Below are positions 1 through 6,243 of a stretch of 8,717 nucleotides of DNA, piece after piece. This DNA comes from an uncultured Clostridia bacterium. Its GTDB lineage: Bacteria > Bacillota > Clostridia > UMGS1810. Where the stretch lies: NCBI GenBank assembly GCA_934463115.1, contig CAKSIN010000044.1, forward strand, positions 1-8,717, given 5' to 3'. Position 1 is the first letter of the stretch, and every line of letters begins with the position of its first letter. Under the pieces are notes generated by a model. That model was not told where the DNA came from and did no database searches. It worked only from the letters and a program-made list of their open reading frames with translations. The position numbers were made by a program, and so were the translations under genes.

Positions 1-109
1 GCTTGACAATGAGTAGCCGGTATGATAGGCTTGTGCCCGGGCGAATTGCCCTTGGGCTACTTAGTTCTTTCGCCGGTACATCATGGCCGGCAGAGTCTCA
101 TTGTCAAGC
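1..109. repeat. Structured inverted-repeat element (candidate ncRNA or MITE-like hairpin)
   Basis: The ends are a perfect 13-bp inverted repeat: GCTTGACAATGAG at 1-13 and its complement at 97-109. The interior is also self-complementary. An apical hairpin pairs 35-42 (GCCCGGGC) with 48-51 and 54-57, with a two-base TT bulge. Outside it, 22-26 pairs with 80-84 and 17-20 with 87-90, so the whole element can form one long rod. A competing fold pairs 14-18 with 55-59 and 72-76 with 87-91, giving a three-way junction; the two folds exclude each other. It lies downstream of the tfoX-like gene. No promoter, T-tract or known riboswitch consensus was recognised, and the left arm sits at the window edge, so it may extend further. 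It could be a small RNA, a processed 3' end or a miniature transposon with terminal repeats. Confidence 0.55.
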
Positions 110-161
110 AAACCGTGGAATAAACGCGTCCGGTTTTCGTAAATTAACGAAATACTGCGAT

Positions 162-545
162 TCATTTCGTTTTTTGAAGATTTTTTGTGTCCATTTTTGC
201 TGGGAGGGCACACCTGCTGATATGCCCGCTTTTTCGTTTCGGTTTCGGCAACGGTAATTCATCGTACATTGCATCAAACAATTTCGCAAGGAACTCCTTG
301 CTGTCAACTTCATCAACCAGCAGCATTTCTTTCGCTCCCTCATATGGGAGCTCACAAATTGCCGCAGGCATAAGTTCCAAGGCGGATTTTGTTTGCTTTA
401 CAAGCAATCTGTCATCATATATTCCGCCCACGATTTTACCGCGGTAATAAATAATATATTCTCCCATCATAGACCTATAAGAGATATCATCTAAATCGGA
501 TAACTGTTCCAAAATATAATCAAGATATTTTTTACTTGAAGCCAT
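162..545 (-). CDS. TfoX/Sxy family N-terminal-domain protein
   Basis: A 127-residue protein matching the TfoX N-terminal domain family. The segment at about residues 24-50 (RSMMGEYIIYYRGKIVGG, then YDDRLLVK) is the typical family core, and LPLPKPKRK near the C-terminus resembles the usual end of the domain. The separate C-terminal TfoX domain of proteobacterial Sxy/TfoX competence regulators is absent, as is normal for the short stand-alone Gram-positive members, whose function is not established. The last 20 or so residues, after the KPKRK stretch, are a poorly conserved-looking tail. It is the third gene of the TetR-GNAT-TfoX operon, 37 bases after the acetyltransferase stop. The Shine-Dalgarno candidate (AAAGGA) sits about 13 bases before the ATG, further than ideal. 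No T-tract terminator follows; the structured element at 1-109 is the next thing downstream. Confidence 0.85.
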   Translation of the reverse strand: MASSKKYLDYILEQLSDLDDISYRSMMGEYIIYYRGKIVGGIYDDRLLVKQTKSALELMPAAICELPYEGAKEMLLVDEVDSKEFLAKLFDAMYDELPLPKPKRKSGHISRCALPAKMDTKNLQKTK

Positions 546-582
546 CAGTTTTACACCGTCCTTTTGTATTGCCTGATCCTGT

Positions 583-1209
583 TCAGAACAGTTGTCCCGG
601 TAATTTCAGTTTCTCTTTCTTCGGGAAGGTTGATTCAAACCGTTCAAAATCTCTCGGATTCTTCTCACAGACAAAATACCCCTCCGGATCTTTGTAGGTG
701 CCGGAAATTCCGTCCAAAAAGCCGGGAATCAACTCCTTGATGAGAAAATAGTCCGCCTCCGGATCATCCGCATAGCGAACGCCCGCTGTTTTTGCCGATA
801 TAAAGCCGGATTTACCGTAAAACAGAATATTGCCGGTAATGGCAAGTGCGCCGGCACCCAGCTCGCAGGCCTTTTCCATGGAATAATCCAGAAGCCGCTT
901 TCCGTATCCCTGCCGTTTATATTGGGGTGCAATACTGATGGGACCGAAGGTCATAATCGGCAGCTTTTCTCCGTCGTCACACTCAATTTCCGACCGTACA
1001 TAGATGACCTGCCCAATCAGCTCGCCGTTCAATTCCATAACAAAGTCCAGCTCCGGCACAAATGCCGGATCGTCCCGATAGCAATGCAGTACATAATGCT
1101 CCATACAGCCGGGGTGGTAAACGTTCCAGAATGACTCGCGAGTCAGGTTCTCGACATTTTTGTAATCATCTTTTGTTTCAAGTCGAATGATTATATCTTT
1201 TTCTGACAT
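583..1209 (-). CDS. GNAT family N-acetyltransferase (YhbS-like)
   Basis: A 208-residue GCN5-related N-acetyltransferase. Residues about 7-70 form the N-terminal half. Strand 4 and the acetyl-CoA pyrophosphate loop follow at about residues 86-106 (FGPISIAPQYKRQGYGKRLL), with the loop KRQGYGK at 98-104. LFYGKSGF at about 129-136 is the usual strand-5 signature (compare YYxRFGF in YhbS, COG3153). Members transfer the acetyl group of acetyl-CoA to an amine on a small molecule, peptide or protein; the substrate cannot be read from sequence. The AAGGAG ribosome binding site (1217-1222) lies 7 bases before the ATG and overlaps the TAA stop of the upstream tetR gene, which argues for translational coupling. 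It is the second gene of the operon repressed by the TetR protein, so it may be an inducible detoxifying or resistance acetyltransferase; that is inference from context. Confidence 0.9.
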   Translation of the reverse strand: MSEKDIIIRLETKDDYKNVENLTRESFWNVYHPGCMEHYVLHCYRDDPAFVPELDFVMELNGELIGQVIYVRSEIECDDGEKLPIMTFGPISIAPQYKRQGYGKRLLDYSMEKACELGAGALAITGNILFYGKSGFISAKTAGVRYADDPEADYFLIKELIPGFLDGISGTYKDPEGYFVCEKNPRDFERFESTFPKKEKLKLPGQLF

Positions 1210-1220
1210 AGTTTTTCTCC

Positions 1221-1850
1221 TTATCTCTTATTAATTCGCGCGGTTTCCGCCGTCACGATTTTCTTAATAAAGCGGTCAATGTGTGCACAAAGCATCGGCG
1301 CAATGCTTTCTTTCCCGTATGCCCCGTCGTAAACGCTGTAAAGCAGGAACATCGGGCCGTAAAATTCAAGCGCCAACTGCATAGCGGCATCATCGGAATC
1401 CGTCAGCTTTCGGAAAATTGCCGCCATATACTCGGTGGGACCTGTCGCCAGATAATCGTGATAAAGCTTAGCAAGCTTTTGATCGCGATATTGTTCCAAA
1501 GTCAACATTTTTCTAAAGTTTGAGGGAAAATGCTCCTTCGTCCAATATTCAAACTGCGCCATGGCGTATGCACGAATCTTTTCGATTGGCGTGTGCAAAT
1601 AAGCTTCTGCAAAACCGTCCGGCTCCGTTTCAGGCATTTCATATTCTTCAGCCCGTTCATAATCCATTTTGTTCATCCGTTCCACAATGCAGTCCAGTAT
1701 CTCCTGCTTGCTCGCATAGTGCTTATACAAAGCACCTTTGGTAATTCCAAGCTCCTTGGCAATGTCACTCATTGACGTTCCCAAATATCCGCTCTGCGCA
1801 AATAGTTCAAGTGCGATTTCCAAGATGCGCTCTTTAGTATCTCCCGCCAT
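1221..1850 (-). CDS. TetR/AcrR family transcriptional repressor
   Basis: A 209-residue one-domain-plus-ligand-domain repressor of normal family length. Residues about 7-53 are the TetR helix-turn-helix, with KERILEIALELFAQSGY as helix 1 and TSMSDIAKELGITKGALYKH (25-44) as the DNA-binding helices, followed by Y45 and SKQEIL. The rest (about 60-209) is the divergent helical ligand-binding and dimerisation domain; the ligand is not predictable. The start is fixed by AAGGAG at 1858-1863, 7 bases upstream of the ATG. It is the first gene of an operon with the GNAT (11-base gap) and TfoX-like genes. The promoter carries two operator copies whose geometry would block RNA polymerase, so autorepression released by an unknown small molecule is the likely mode of control. 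Confidence 0.93.
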   Translation of the reverse strand: MAGDTKERILEIALELFAQSGYLGTSMSDIAKELGITKGALYKHYASKQEILDCIVERMNKMDYERAEEYEMPETEPDGFAEAYLHTPIEKIRAYAMAQFEYWTKEHFPSNFRKMLTLEQYRDQKLAKLYHDYLATGPTEYMAAIFRKLTDSDDAAMQLALEFYGPMFLLYSVYDGAYGKESIAPMLCAHIDRFIKKIVTAETARINKR

Positions 1851-1870
1851 AATTTCACTCCTTAAACATT

Positions 1871-1888
1871 AGTAACCGTTCGGTTACT
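1871..1888. promoter_or_regulatory. TetR operator O1 (over the transcription start)
   Basis: AGTAACCGTTCGGTTACT is an 18-bp near-perfect palindrome with 8-bp arms (AGTAACCG and CGGTTACT) around a central TT. This is a typical size and symmetry for a TetR-family dimer site. It covers the predicted transcription start just downstream of the -10 box of the tetR operon promoter. Confidence 0.85.
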
Positions 1889-1891
1889 ATA

Positions 1892-1920
1892 ATTATAGCA
1901 AACGAACGGTTACTTGTCAA
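1892..1920 (-). promoter_or_regulatory. Sigma-A promoter of the tetR-GNAT-tfoX operon
   Basis: Reading the minus strand, TTGACA (1920-1915) is followed after exactly 17 bases by TATAAT (1897-1892). Both hexamers and the spacing are perfect consensus, so the unrepressed promoter should be strong. The expected transcript start is near 1885, leaving a leader of about 35 bases that contains the AAGGAG site before the tetR ATG. Confidence 0.92.
1897..1914. promoter_or_regulatory. TetR operator O2 (inside the -35/-10 spacer)
   Basis: Read on the minus strand, this 18-mer (AGTAACCGTTCGTTTGCT) matches O1 at 16 of 18 positions, and its first 12 bases are identical. One half-site is perfect and the other is degraded, so affinity is probably lower than for O1. 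It fills the 17-base spacer between TTGACA and TATAAT and overlaps the first base of the -10 box, so a bound dimer would exclude RNA polymerase. The centres of O1 and O2 are 26 bp apart. Confidence 0.8.
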
Positions 1921-2226
1921 GGCTTTTTTTACATTTTTTAACAGACAGCATGTCCGACAGTGCCCGAATACACGAAGAAGCTCGGGAGCAAATGCTGATA
2001 CAAACACAAAAACAGACGGCGAGACAATGGCAAGTGCAAACGGCACTGTAAGTTCATTGGCGGGAAAGCGACTACCGGCAGCGGTCTCTTCCCCGTCAAT
2101 CCGCATCAGCTCTTTCAGGGTGACGGTTGGTTTTCGCATACTTCATTTTTCATATGCTACTTTACACTACCTTTTCTTTCTTACATCATAAACAAATTTA
2201 ATATTTCAAATGGTCTCATCACGCAT
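1921..2226. other. Intergenic stretch without a supported gene
   Basis: About 300 bases lie between the tetR operon promoter and the end of the tetR-like pseudogene. The part at 1950-2140 has gene-like GC content and a minus-strand frame of 94 codons open from 2139. That frame runs through the operon promoter, has no good ribosome binding site and resembles no family I know, so it is probably chance or a remnant of a lost gene. Positions 2141-2220 are AT-rich, with no hairpin terminator or promoter that I can defend. Confidence 0.5.
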
Positions 2227-2689
2227 TTATTCACGTGCCGCCAATATTGCGCCTCTGTATGCCTGCTCCAAATGAGTATTGATAAGCTCCTCGTCGTATT
2301 TCAGTGAACCGAAAGAACAGATGTAAGTTCTTCGGCATCTATCAATTCAAGCAGTGTACTTCCGTTAAAAAAATCCGACTGAAAAAGGTAGCGGAACAAG
2401 TGGGGTTCCTCGATCGCAAAGCGGATATAATTCATCCCAATCCCAAGCATGGCACCCTTTTGATGCCTTTTTGTATTCATCAGATATTCCGAATGATAGA
2501 TGTCTGCTTTTTCGTAAACTGCTCTTTTCAACTGCTCGATTGTTGCGAAATGATACATCACCGGCTGTGTGGAACAATTCAGCCTTTCCGATACAGTCCT
2601 TGCGTTGATGTTTCCGCCCCTGTTTCGCGGGCAATAGCAAAGGCCGCGTCAATAATCATTTCTTTTGTGGCTTTTATTTTTGCAGGCAT
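2227..2689 (-). pseudogene. Broken TetR/AcrR family regulator (frameshift plus internal deletion)
   Basis: Three consecutive frames together spell a TetR-family protein. From the ATG at 2689, after a good GGAGG site (2697-2701), the first frame gives MPAKIKATKEMIIDAAFAIA and reads to RETGAE. A one-base loss in the A-run at 2611-2613 then shifts it into an early stop. The next frame continues as NINARTVSERLNCSTQPVMY, which completes the helix-turn-helix, and goes on through HFATIEQLKRAVYEKAD and the start of the ligand domain (FAIEEPHLFRYLFQSDFF). Near 2305-2320 it ends prematurely. A third frame supplies a normal family C-terminus (SLKYDEELINTHLEQAYRGA, then ILAARE and a stop at 2227). Roughly 40 residues of the central ligand-domain helices appear to be missing, so the second lesion is probably a deletion rather than a simple frameshift. 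No full-length product can be made. Confidence 0.8.
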
Positions 2690-2725
2690 GTTTACACCTC
2701 CATATATAATTTGTCAAGCATTCTT

Positions 2726-2785
2726 AAAAAAAGCAGAAAACATAAACGGGTGCCCGCATTCGCGGACACCCGTTTATGTTTTCTG
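2726..2785 (-). terminator. Rho-independent terminator of hsp20
   Basis: A perfect 19-bp inverted repeat (2734-2752 and 2767-2785) continues, after a single C/A mismatch, into a 4-bp inner stem (2754-2757 with 2762-2765) with an ATTC loop. On the minus strand it is followed immediately by seven T residues (2732-2726). It starts 27 bases after the hsp20 stop. The stem is unusually long, and it also shields the following tetR-like pseudogene from read-through. Confidence 0.93.
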
Positions 2786-2812
2786 ATGAGCAATAATCTC
2801 ATCGAATCGCTT

Positions 2813-3268
2813 TTATTCTATTTCAAGATGTTTGCTCTCCGGCAGTGTATTTTCCCTTTTCGGGAGGGTGAGTTTCAAAACACCGTTCTCATATTTTGCG
2901 CCAATCTTATCGGTCTCAATATTCGATACGTCAAATTCTCTCGTGTACGATCCGTACGAACGTTCGCAGCGAATGAATTTATTCTTTTTATCTTTCTCCT
3001 CATGTTCAAGATGTCTCTCTGCTTTAATCTGCAAAACATCACCGTTGATATCAAGCTTAATATCTTTCTTGTCAAATCCCGGCAAATCAGCCTCAAGTTC
3101 AAAGTGGTCTCCCTCGTCTTTGATATCGGTCTTAAATTCATCAAGTCCGCCGGCGTCAAAGAATCCGAAAGGTGCAGCAAAAAACTTCTTTTCAAATTCG
3201 TCTATATCACGAAACGGATTGTAAACTTCATTATTTTTTCTGTGTCCATACGGTCTGAGTTCAAACAT
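2813..3268 (-). CDS. Hsp20/alpha-crystallin family small heat-shock protein
   Basis: A 151-residue cytoplasmic ATP-independent holdase that binds unfolding proteins and forms oligomers. The short N-terminal arm contains NPFRDIDEFE (17-26), typical of bacterial Hsp20. The alpha-crystallin domain spans about residues 43-138, with the ADLPGF turn at 60-65, a charged loop around 86-97 (HLEHEEKDKK) and the hallmark GVLKLTLPK at 129-137. The C-terminal LEI (148-150) fits the I/V-x-I/V anchoring motif used in oligomer assembly. It is a single-gene unit, divergent from the pucR-like gene, and ends in a strong terminator. The translation signal is weak (GGTGA 4 bases before the ATG). No CIRCE operator is present upstream, so HrcA control is not indicated. 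Confidence 0.95.
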   Translation of the reverse strand: MFELRPYGHRKNNEVYNPFRDIDEFEKKFFAAPFGFFDAGGLDEFKTDIKDEGDHFELEADLPGFDKKDIKLDINGDVLQIKAERHLEHEEKDKKNKFIRCERSYGSYTREFDVSNIETDKIGAKYENGVLKLTLPKRENTLPESKHLEIE

Positions 3269-3420
3269 AAAATCACCAAAACCTTTCTTTAATTCAAATT
3301 AATAATCATACATTAACATCTTGTCTTACTTGCCCAAAACATTTTAACCATCTCCAAATTGTGTTTATATAATAACTTTAAAGTGCTTATATAATTCATC
3401 TTTCCCTTTCTTTAGTTATA

Positions 3421-3448
3421 ATTATACTCATTTTTCTTGACATTTCAA
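3421..3448 (-). promoter_or_regulatory. Possible hsp20 promoter
   Basis: On the minus strand, TTGAAA (3448-3443) is followed after 16 bases by TATAAT (3426-3421), giving a plausible sigma-A promoter. It would leave an AT-rich leader of about 145 bases before the hsp20 ATG. The -35 region lies inside the spacer of the divergent pucR promoter, so the two polymerases would compete. Other AT-rich -10-like sites closer to the gene (around 3365-3395) cannot be excluded. Confidence 0.4.
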
Positions 3449-3465
3449 TGTAGTGAAGATATAAT
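3437..3465 (+). promoter_or_regulatory. Sigma-A promoter of the pucR-corA operon
   Basis: TTGACA (3437-3442) and TATAAT (3460-3465) are both perfect and separated by exactly 17 bases. The transcript should start near 3472, leaving a leader of about 39 bases before the ATG at 3511. No operator-like palindrome was seen around it. Confidence 0.88.
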
Positions 3466-3510
3466 TAACACATAACAAATTGTGCCGTCAACACAAAACG
3501 GGGTGAACTC

Positions 3511-4698
3511 ATGATGAAAAAAGATATAATAATGACTGCATTTTTTGAAAACAATTCGCTCTCACTTCTCACCGAAATAATAGGAAAAGAACTGAATTGT
3601 CCGATAATAATAACCGACAGCACGTTTCATATTGTAACAACGTACTGCAAGGAAGATATGCGGACGGAATCATATCGAAATGCCGTGGCACACAGCGCAC
3701 TTTCACTGAAAATGTGTTCCGAAATCAAATCCATGTCCGCCGAATCGGACGGGCGGATTTTTGCAAGTGATGTTATTCACATTGCAAGGAAACTGTCCTG
3801 CGGCGGAGCAGAAATCGGCTGTGCGCTGTACAGCTTTTTGAACGAAAATGACATTCCGAAAGAAACCGACCTGGAATTTTGTGAAGGTTTGCTCTCAAAA
3901 CAACTTTATCTGGAAAGCCATTGCACCGGTGAGGTGCTGAGCACGGCAGATGAAATTATTACCGACCTGCTGGACGGCAAATTTGAGACCGAGGAGATAC
4001 TGAGACTTCAGATATCCGGAACTTATCTTGCGCATCTTTCGCCGAGTAGATTTGCATATATCAGACCGTCCGAAAAAACCGCCGGGTGCTGCCCCGATAT
4101 TGAGAGCGTACTCAGGCATCGCCTTTCCGGTGATTTTCACTCGGCACATCCGCTCGCCTACGACAACGGAATAATTATCTTCCTGCATGAAAATCGCGAT
4201 ATTCGGTGTCTTGACAATCTCACGGACGAGTTTTGCATGACAACGGTTATATCCGCCGAGCTTAAATCATTGTATGACATGAAATACGAATTTCCCACAA
4301 TGAAAAAAATAGCCGAGTACATCTTGTCAAATGAGGAAAACCGTTACCGCGCCGTGTTTGAGTCGGACTACTCGTGGGGAGTATTATTCAGCGAAATCGG
4401 CGGCCGCAACGGATTTATTAACCGAAAAATAAAGAAAATGCACGATTTTGATGTTAAAAACGGAAGCGAACTTTGCCGCACACTGTATACATATCTTACA
4501 TGCTGTCATTCTCTGCAAAAAACGAGTGAGCGGCTGTTCACGCACAGCAACACCATTGCCTACCGTCTGCAAAAAATACGCGACGAGTTTGAAATCAGAA
4601 CCGATATACCGGAGCAGCATTTTGCTCATCTTCTATCCCTCACCGCAGTTTTGCACGACACGGACAATCTTGATGAATATAAAATTTCGGAGGAATGA
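3511..4698 (+). CDS. PucR/CdaR-like transcriptional regulator
   Basis: A 395-residue regulator. Residues about 10-130 form an N-terminal sensor-like region with a GAF/PAS flavour (LSLLTEIIGKELNCPIIITD at about 17-36, then a cysteine- and serine-rich stretch). Residues 140-290 are the variable middle seen in PucR-type proteins. Residues 311-365 form the C-terminal PucR helix-turn-helix: HDFDVKNGSELCRTLYTYL, then SLQKTSERLFTHSNTIAYRL (334-353) and QKIRDEF. Family members act as activators of purine, sugar-acid or amino-acid genes in response to metabolites; the effector here is unknown. Translation can begin at either of two adjacent ATGs (3511 or 3514) behind GGGGTG at 3500-3505. It is the first gene of a two-gene unit with the CorA-like transporter, which makes the transporter its most likely target. 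Confidence 0.88.
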   Translation: MMKKDIIMTAFFENNSLSLLTEIIGKELNCPIIITDSTFHIVTTYCKEDMRTESYRNAVAHSALSLKMCSEIKSMSAESDGRIFASDVIHIARKLSCGGAEIGCALYSFLNENDIPKETDLEFCEGLLSKQLYLESHCTGEVLSTADEIITDLLDGKFETEEILRLQISGTYLAHLSPSRFAYIRPSEKTAGCCPDIESVLRHRLSGDFHSAHPLAYDNGIIIFLHENRDIRCLDNLTDEFCMTTVISAELKSLYDMKYEFPTMKKIAEYILSNEENRYRAVFESDYSWGVLFSEIGGRNGFINRKIKKMHDFDVKNGSELCRTLYTYLTCCHSLQKTSERLFTHSNTIAYRLQKIRDEFEIRTDIPEQHFAHLLSLTAVLHDTDNLDEYKISEE

Positions 4699-4702
4699 AT
4701 TT

Positions 4703-5548
4703 ATGACGAAAATATTTACCATGGACAATATGGACGGAGCTCTGCCCTATATGGACAAAAAGGTGTTTGATTATATTTATGAATGCTGCACCGAAAATTT
4801 TGAGTGTTTTGACAACTTTGACCTTATTGTTTTTGATTTTTATGACATTCGCGGCGACGGTGCAAACTGCGGTAAACTTATGATTTACACAGACAAATGC
4901 AATTTGCTCATATTCTGTGAAAACAATCCGCTCAAGGATAAAGTTACAAAAATGATATCCGAATTAAAGCATGAAGAAAATGACAACTGCGCACTTGTTA
5001 TGTACAGATTCTTTGAAAGACTGCTGCGCGGCGATCCCGGATATTTGCAAGGATATGAGCAAAAACTAAACGAATCGGAGGACGGGATATTATCGGATAT
5101 GAGCGAATTTAATCCGCGCATATTCATCAAGTGGCGCAAAGAGCTTATTCATCTTAAAAGATACTATGTTCAGCTTAACACGATATTTGATGAAATATCA
5201 GACAATGACAACGAGCTTATACCAAAGTCCGTACTGCACCGTTTTAACACTCTGTGCCGCAGAACCGAACGTTATATTTCAATTGTAATGAATTTGCAGG
5301 AAACCGTGCGCCAAATCCGCGAGGCATATCAGGCACAGATATCAATAAAGCAAAATACGCTTATGCAGGTTTTCACATTGGTAACCGTTATATTCCTTCC
5401 GCTGACACTCATTGTCGGGTGGTACGGAATGAACTTTGTGTATATGCCCGAACTTCGCTGGAAATACGGATACGCGGCTGTAATCAGCCTGTGCGTGATT
5501 CTGTCTGCCGCAATGGTGTGGATATTTAAAAAGAAAAAGTGGATGTAG
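4703..5548 (+). CDS. CorA family divalent-cation (Mg2+/Co2+) transporter
   Basis: A 281-residue protein of the CorA/MIT family, somewhat shorter than classical CorA (about 316 residues). The cytoplasmic N-terminal part (about 1-215) is acidic and helical and would form the metal-sensing funnel, with the long pore helix near 190-220 (MNLQETVRQIREAYQAQIS). TM1 lies at about 222-241 and leads into the selectivity motif G242-M243-N244, followed by the MPEL loop (248-251). TM2 lies at about 256-274 and ends in the basic KKKKWM tail, the expected CorA C-terminus. The start at 4703 is chosen because CGGAGGA (4688-4694) sits 8 bases upstream; the frame stays open further upstream only inside the pucR-like gene. 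It begins 4 bases after the pucR stop, so the two genes are cotranscribed and probably coupled. Confidence 0.92.
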   Translation: MTKIFTMDNMDGALPYMDKKVFDYIYECCTENFECFDNFDLIVFDFYDIRGDGANCGKLMIYTDKCNLLIFCENNPLKDKVTKMISELKHEENDNCALVMYRFFERLLRGDPGYLQGYEQKLNESEDGILSDMSEFNPRIFIKWRKELIHLKRYYVQLNTIFDEISDNDNELIPKSVLHRFNTLCRRTERYISIVMNLQETVRQIREAYQAQISIKQNTLMQVFTLVTVIFLPLTLIVGWYGMNFVYMPELRWKYGYAAVISLCVILSAAMVWIFKKKKWM

Positions 5549-5593
5549 CGAAGGGCTGCGGCAAAAATTAATTTGCCGCGGCTCCTCTTCGCT
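5547..5593. terminator. Convergent hairpin between corA and the Mn-catalase gene
   Basis: An 11-bp stem (5555-5565 with 5572-5582, one G-T wobble, AATTAA loop) is extended after a small bulge by an outer 7-bp stem (AGCGAAG at 5547-5553 with CTTCGCT at 5587-5593). The outer arm begins within the corA TAG stop codon. The T-tract is poor on the plus strand and only interrupted runs follow on the minus strand, so it may be an attenuated bidirectional terminator or a 3'-end stabilising structure for both convergent transcripts. Confidence 0.65.
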
Positions 5594-5604
5594 TATAATT
5601 CTAA

Positions 5605-6243
5605 TCAGTCCTTTTTTATTCCGATACCGGTCTTTTTCGGACTTAATTTTTCCTCCACAAGGCGCAGAGCTTCTCCAAATCGCTGATAATGTACGATCTC
5701 CCTCTCCCTCAAAAACTTGATTACATCGTTTACGTCCGGATCATCGGACAGGCGAAGTATGTTGTCATATGTTGCCCTTGCCTTTTGTTCGGCAGCAAGG
5801 TTTTCATTGAGGTCGGTAATCGGATCGCCTGTTACGGCAAATGCAAGTGCGTTAAACGGCATTCCGTTTGTGTTCGCCGGGTATACACCTGTGGAGTGAT
5901 TTATGAAATAATCATAAAATCCGCTGTCCTTGACAAGTTCACTGTCCAGACCGCTTGTAAGCTGATATACAATAGTCCCCACCATTTCCAGGTGAGAAAG
6001 TTCCTCGTTGCCGATATCATTCAAAATTCCCTGCGTTTCGGGAGTCGGCATTGAAAATCTCTGGCTGAGATATCTGAGCGACGCGCTAAGCTCGCCATCC
6101 GGTCCACCGTACACCAAATGTTTGAGTATAGAAAAATGGCGGCTATTTATTCTTAGAAACGCAGTAAATATCAGGTGCAGGAGTACTTCCTGTGCTTTTT
6201 TGCGTATATAACGAACTGTATTGCACTTCGTAAAAAACGACAT
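5605..6243 (-). CDS. Manganese catalase family protein (CotJC-like)
   Basis: A 212-residue ferritin-like four-helix-bundle protein. Members dismutate hydrogen peroxide at a di-manganese centre; CotJC itself is a spore-coat component in Bacillus. All five expected metal ligands are visible: E51 (YGGPDGELSAS), E81 and H84 (EELSHLE), E152 (AAEQKARATY) and H185 (REREIVHYQRF), so it should be catalytically competent. From YGGPDGE onward it follows CotJC closely (LRYLSQRFSMPTPETQGILN). The first 40 or so residues are unusual: the normal start (M-x-x-Y-x-K-x-LxYPV-type) is replaced by a longer basic and hydrophobic stretch, and no ribosome binding site precedes the ATG at 6243. The 5' end may therefore have been rearranged, or the true start may differ. 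It is convergent with corA and stands alone. Confidence 0.88.
   Translation of the reverse strand: MSFFTKCNTVRYIRKKAQEVLLHLIFTAFLRINSRHFSILKHLVYGGPDGELSASLRYLSQRFSMPTPETQGILNDIGNEELSHLEMVGTIVYQLTSGLDSELVKDSGFYDYFINHSTGVYPANTNGMPFNALAFAVTGDPITDLNENLAAEQKARATYDNILRLSDDPDVNDVIKFLREREIVHYQRFGEALRLVEEKLSPKKTGIGIKKD

Noticed and set aside
42..52. Resemblance of GAATTGCCCTT to a TA-cloning vector polylinker
   Set aside because: The vector form has an extra C, and the segment is explained by the self-complementary hairpin at 35-57.
1..109. Retron-type msr-msd RNA (paired ends, AGC just after the left arm)
   Set aside because: No reverse transcriptase is present in the window, the element is short, and the match is limited to generic features.
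3..257. Plus-strand open frame across the structured element
   Set aside because: It overlaps the hairpin element and the 3' end of the tfoX-like gene on the other strand, has no ribosome binding site, and its composition does not look protein-like.
1949..2050. Short glutamine-rich plus-strand frame of 33 codons
   Set aside because: There is no ribosome binding site or promoter, and it has no recognisable homology.
1855..2139. Minus-strand open frame of 94 codons
   Set aside because: It runs through the tetR operon promoter and both operators, lacks a convincing ribosome binding site, and its translation resembles no family I know.
2712..2717. TTGACA on the minus strand ahead of the tetR-like pseudogene
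   Set aside because: No -10 box lies at the right distance; the nine-base match to the terminal repeat at 1-109 is short enough to be chance.
3365..3395. Direct repeat TTATATAAT (3365-3373 and 3387-3395), two helical turns apart
   Set aside because: It lies in a very AT-rich intergenic region where such repeats are expected by chance.
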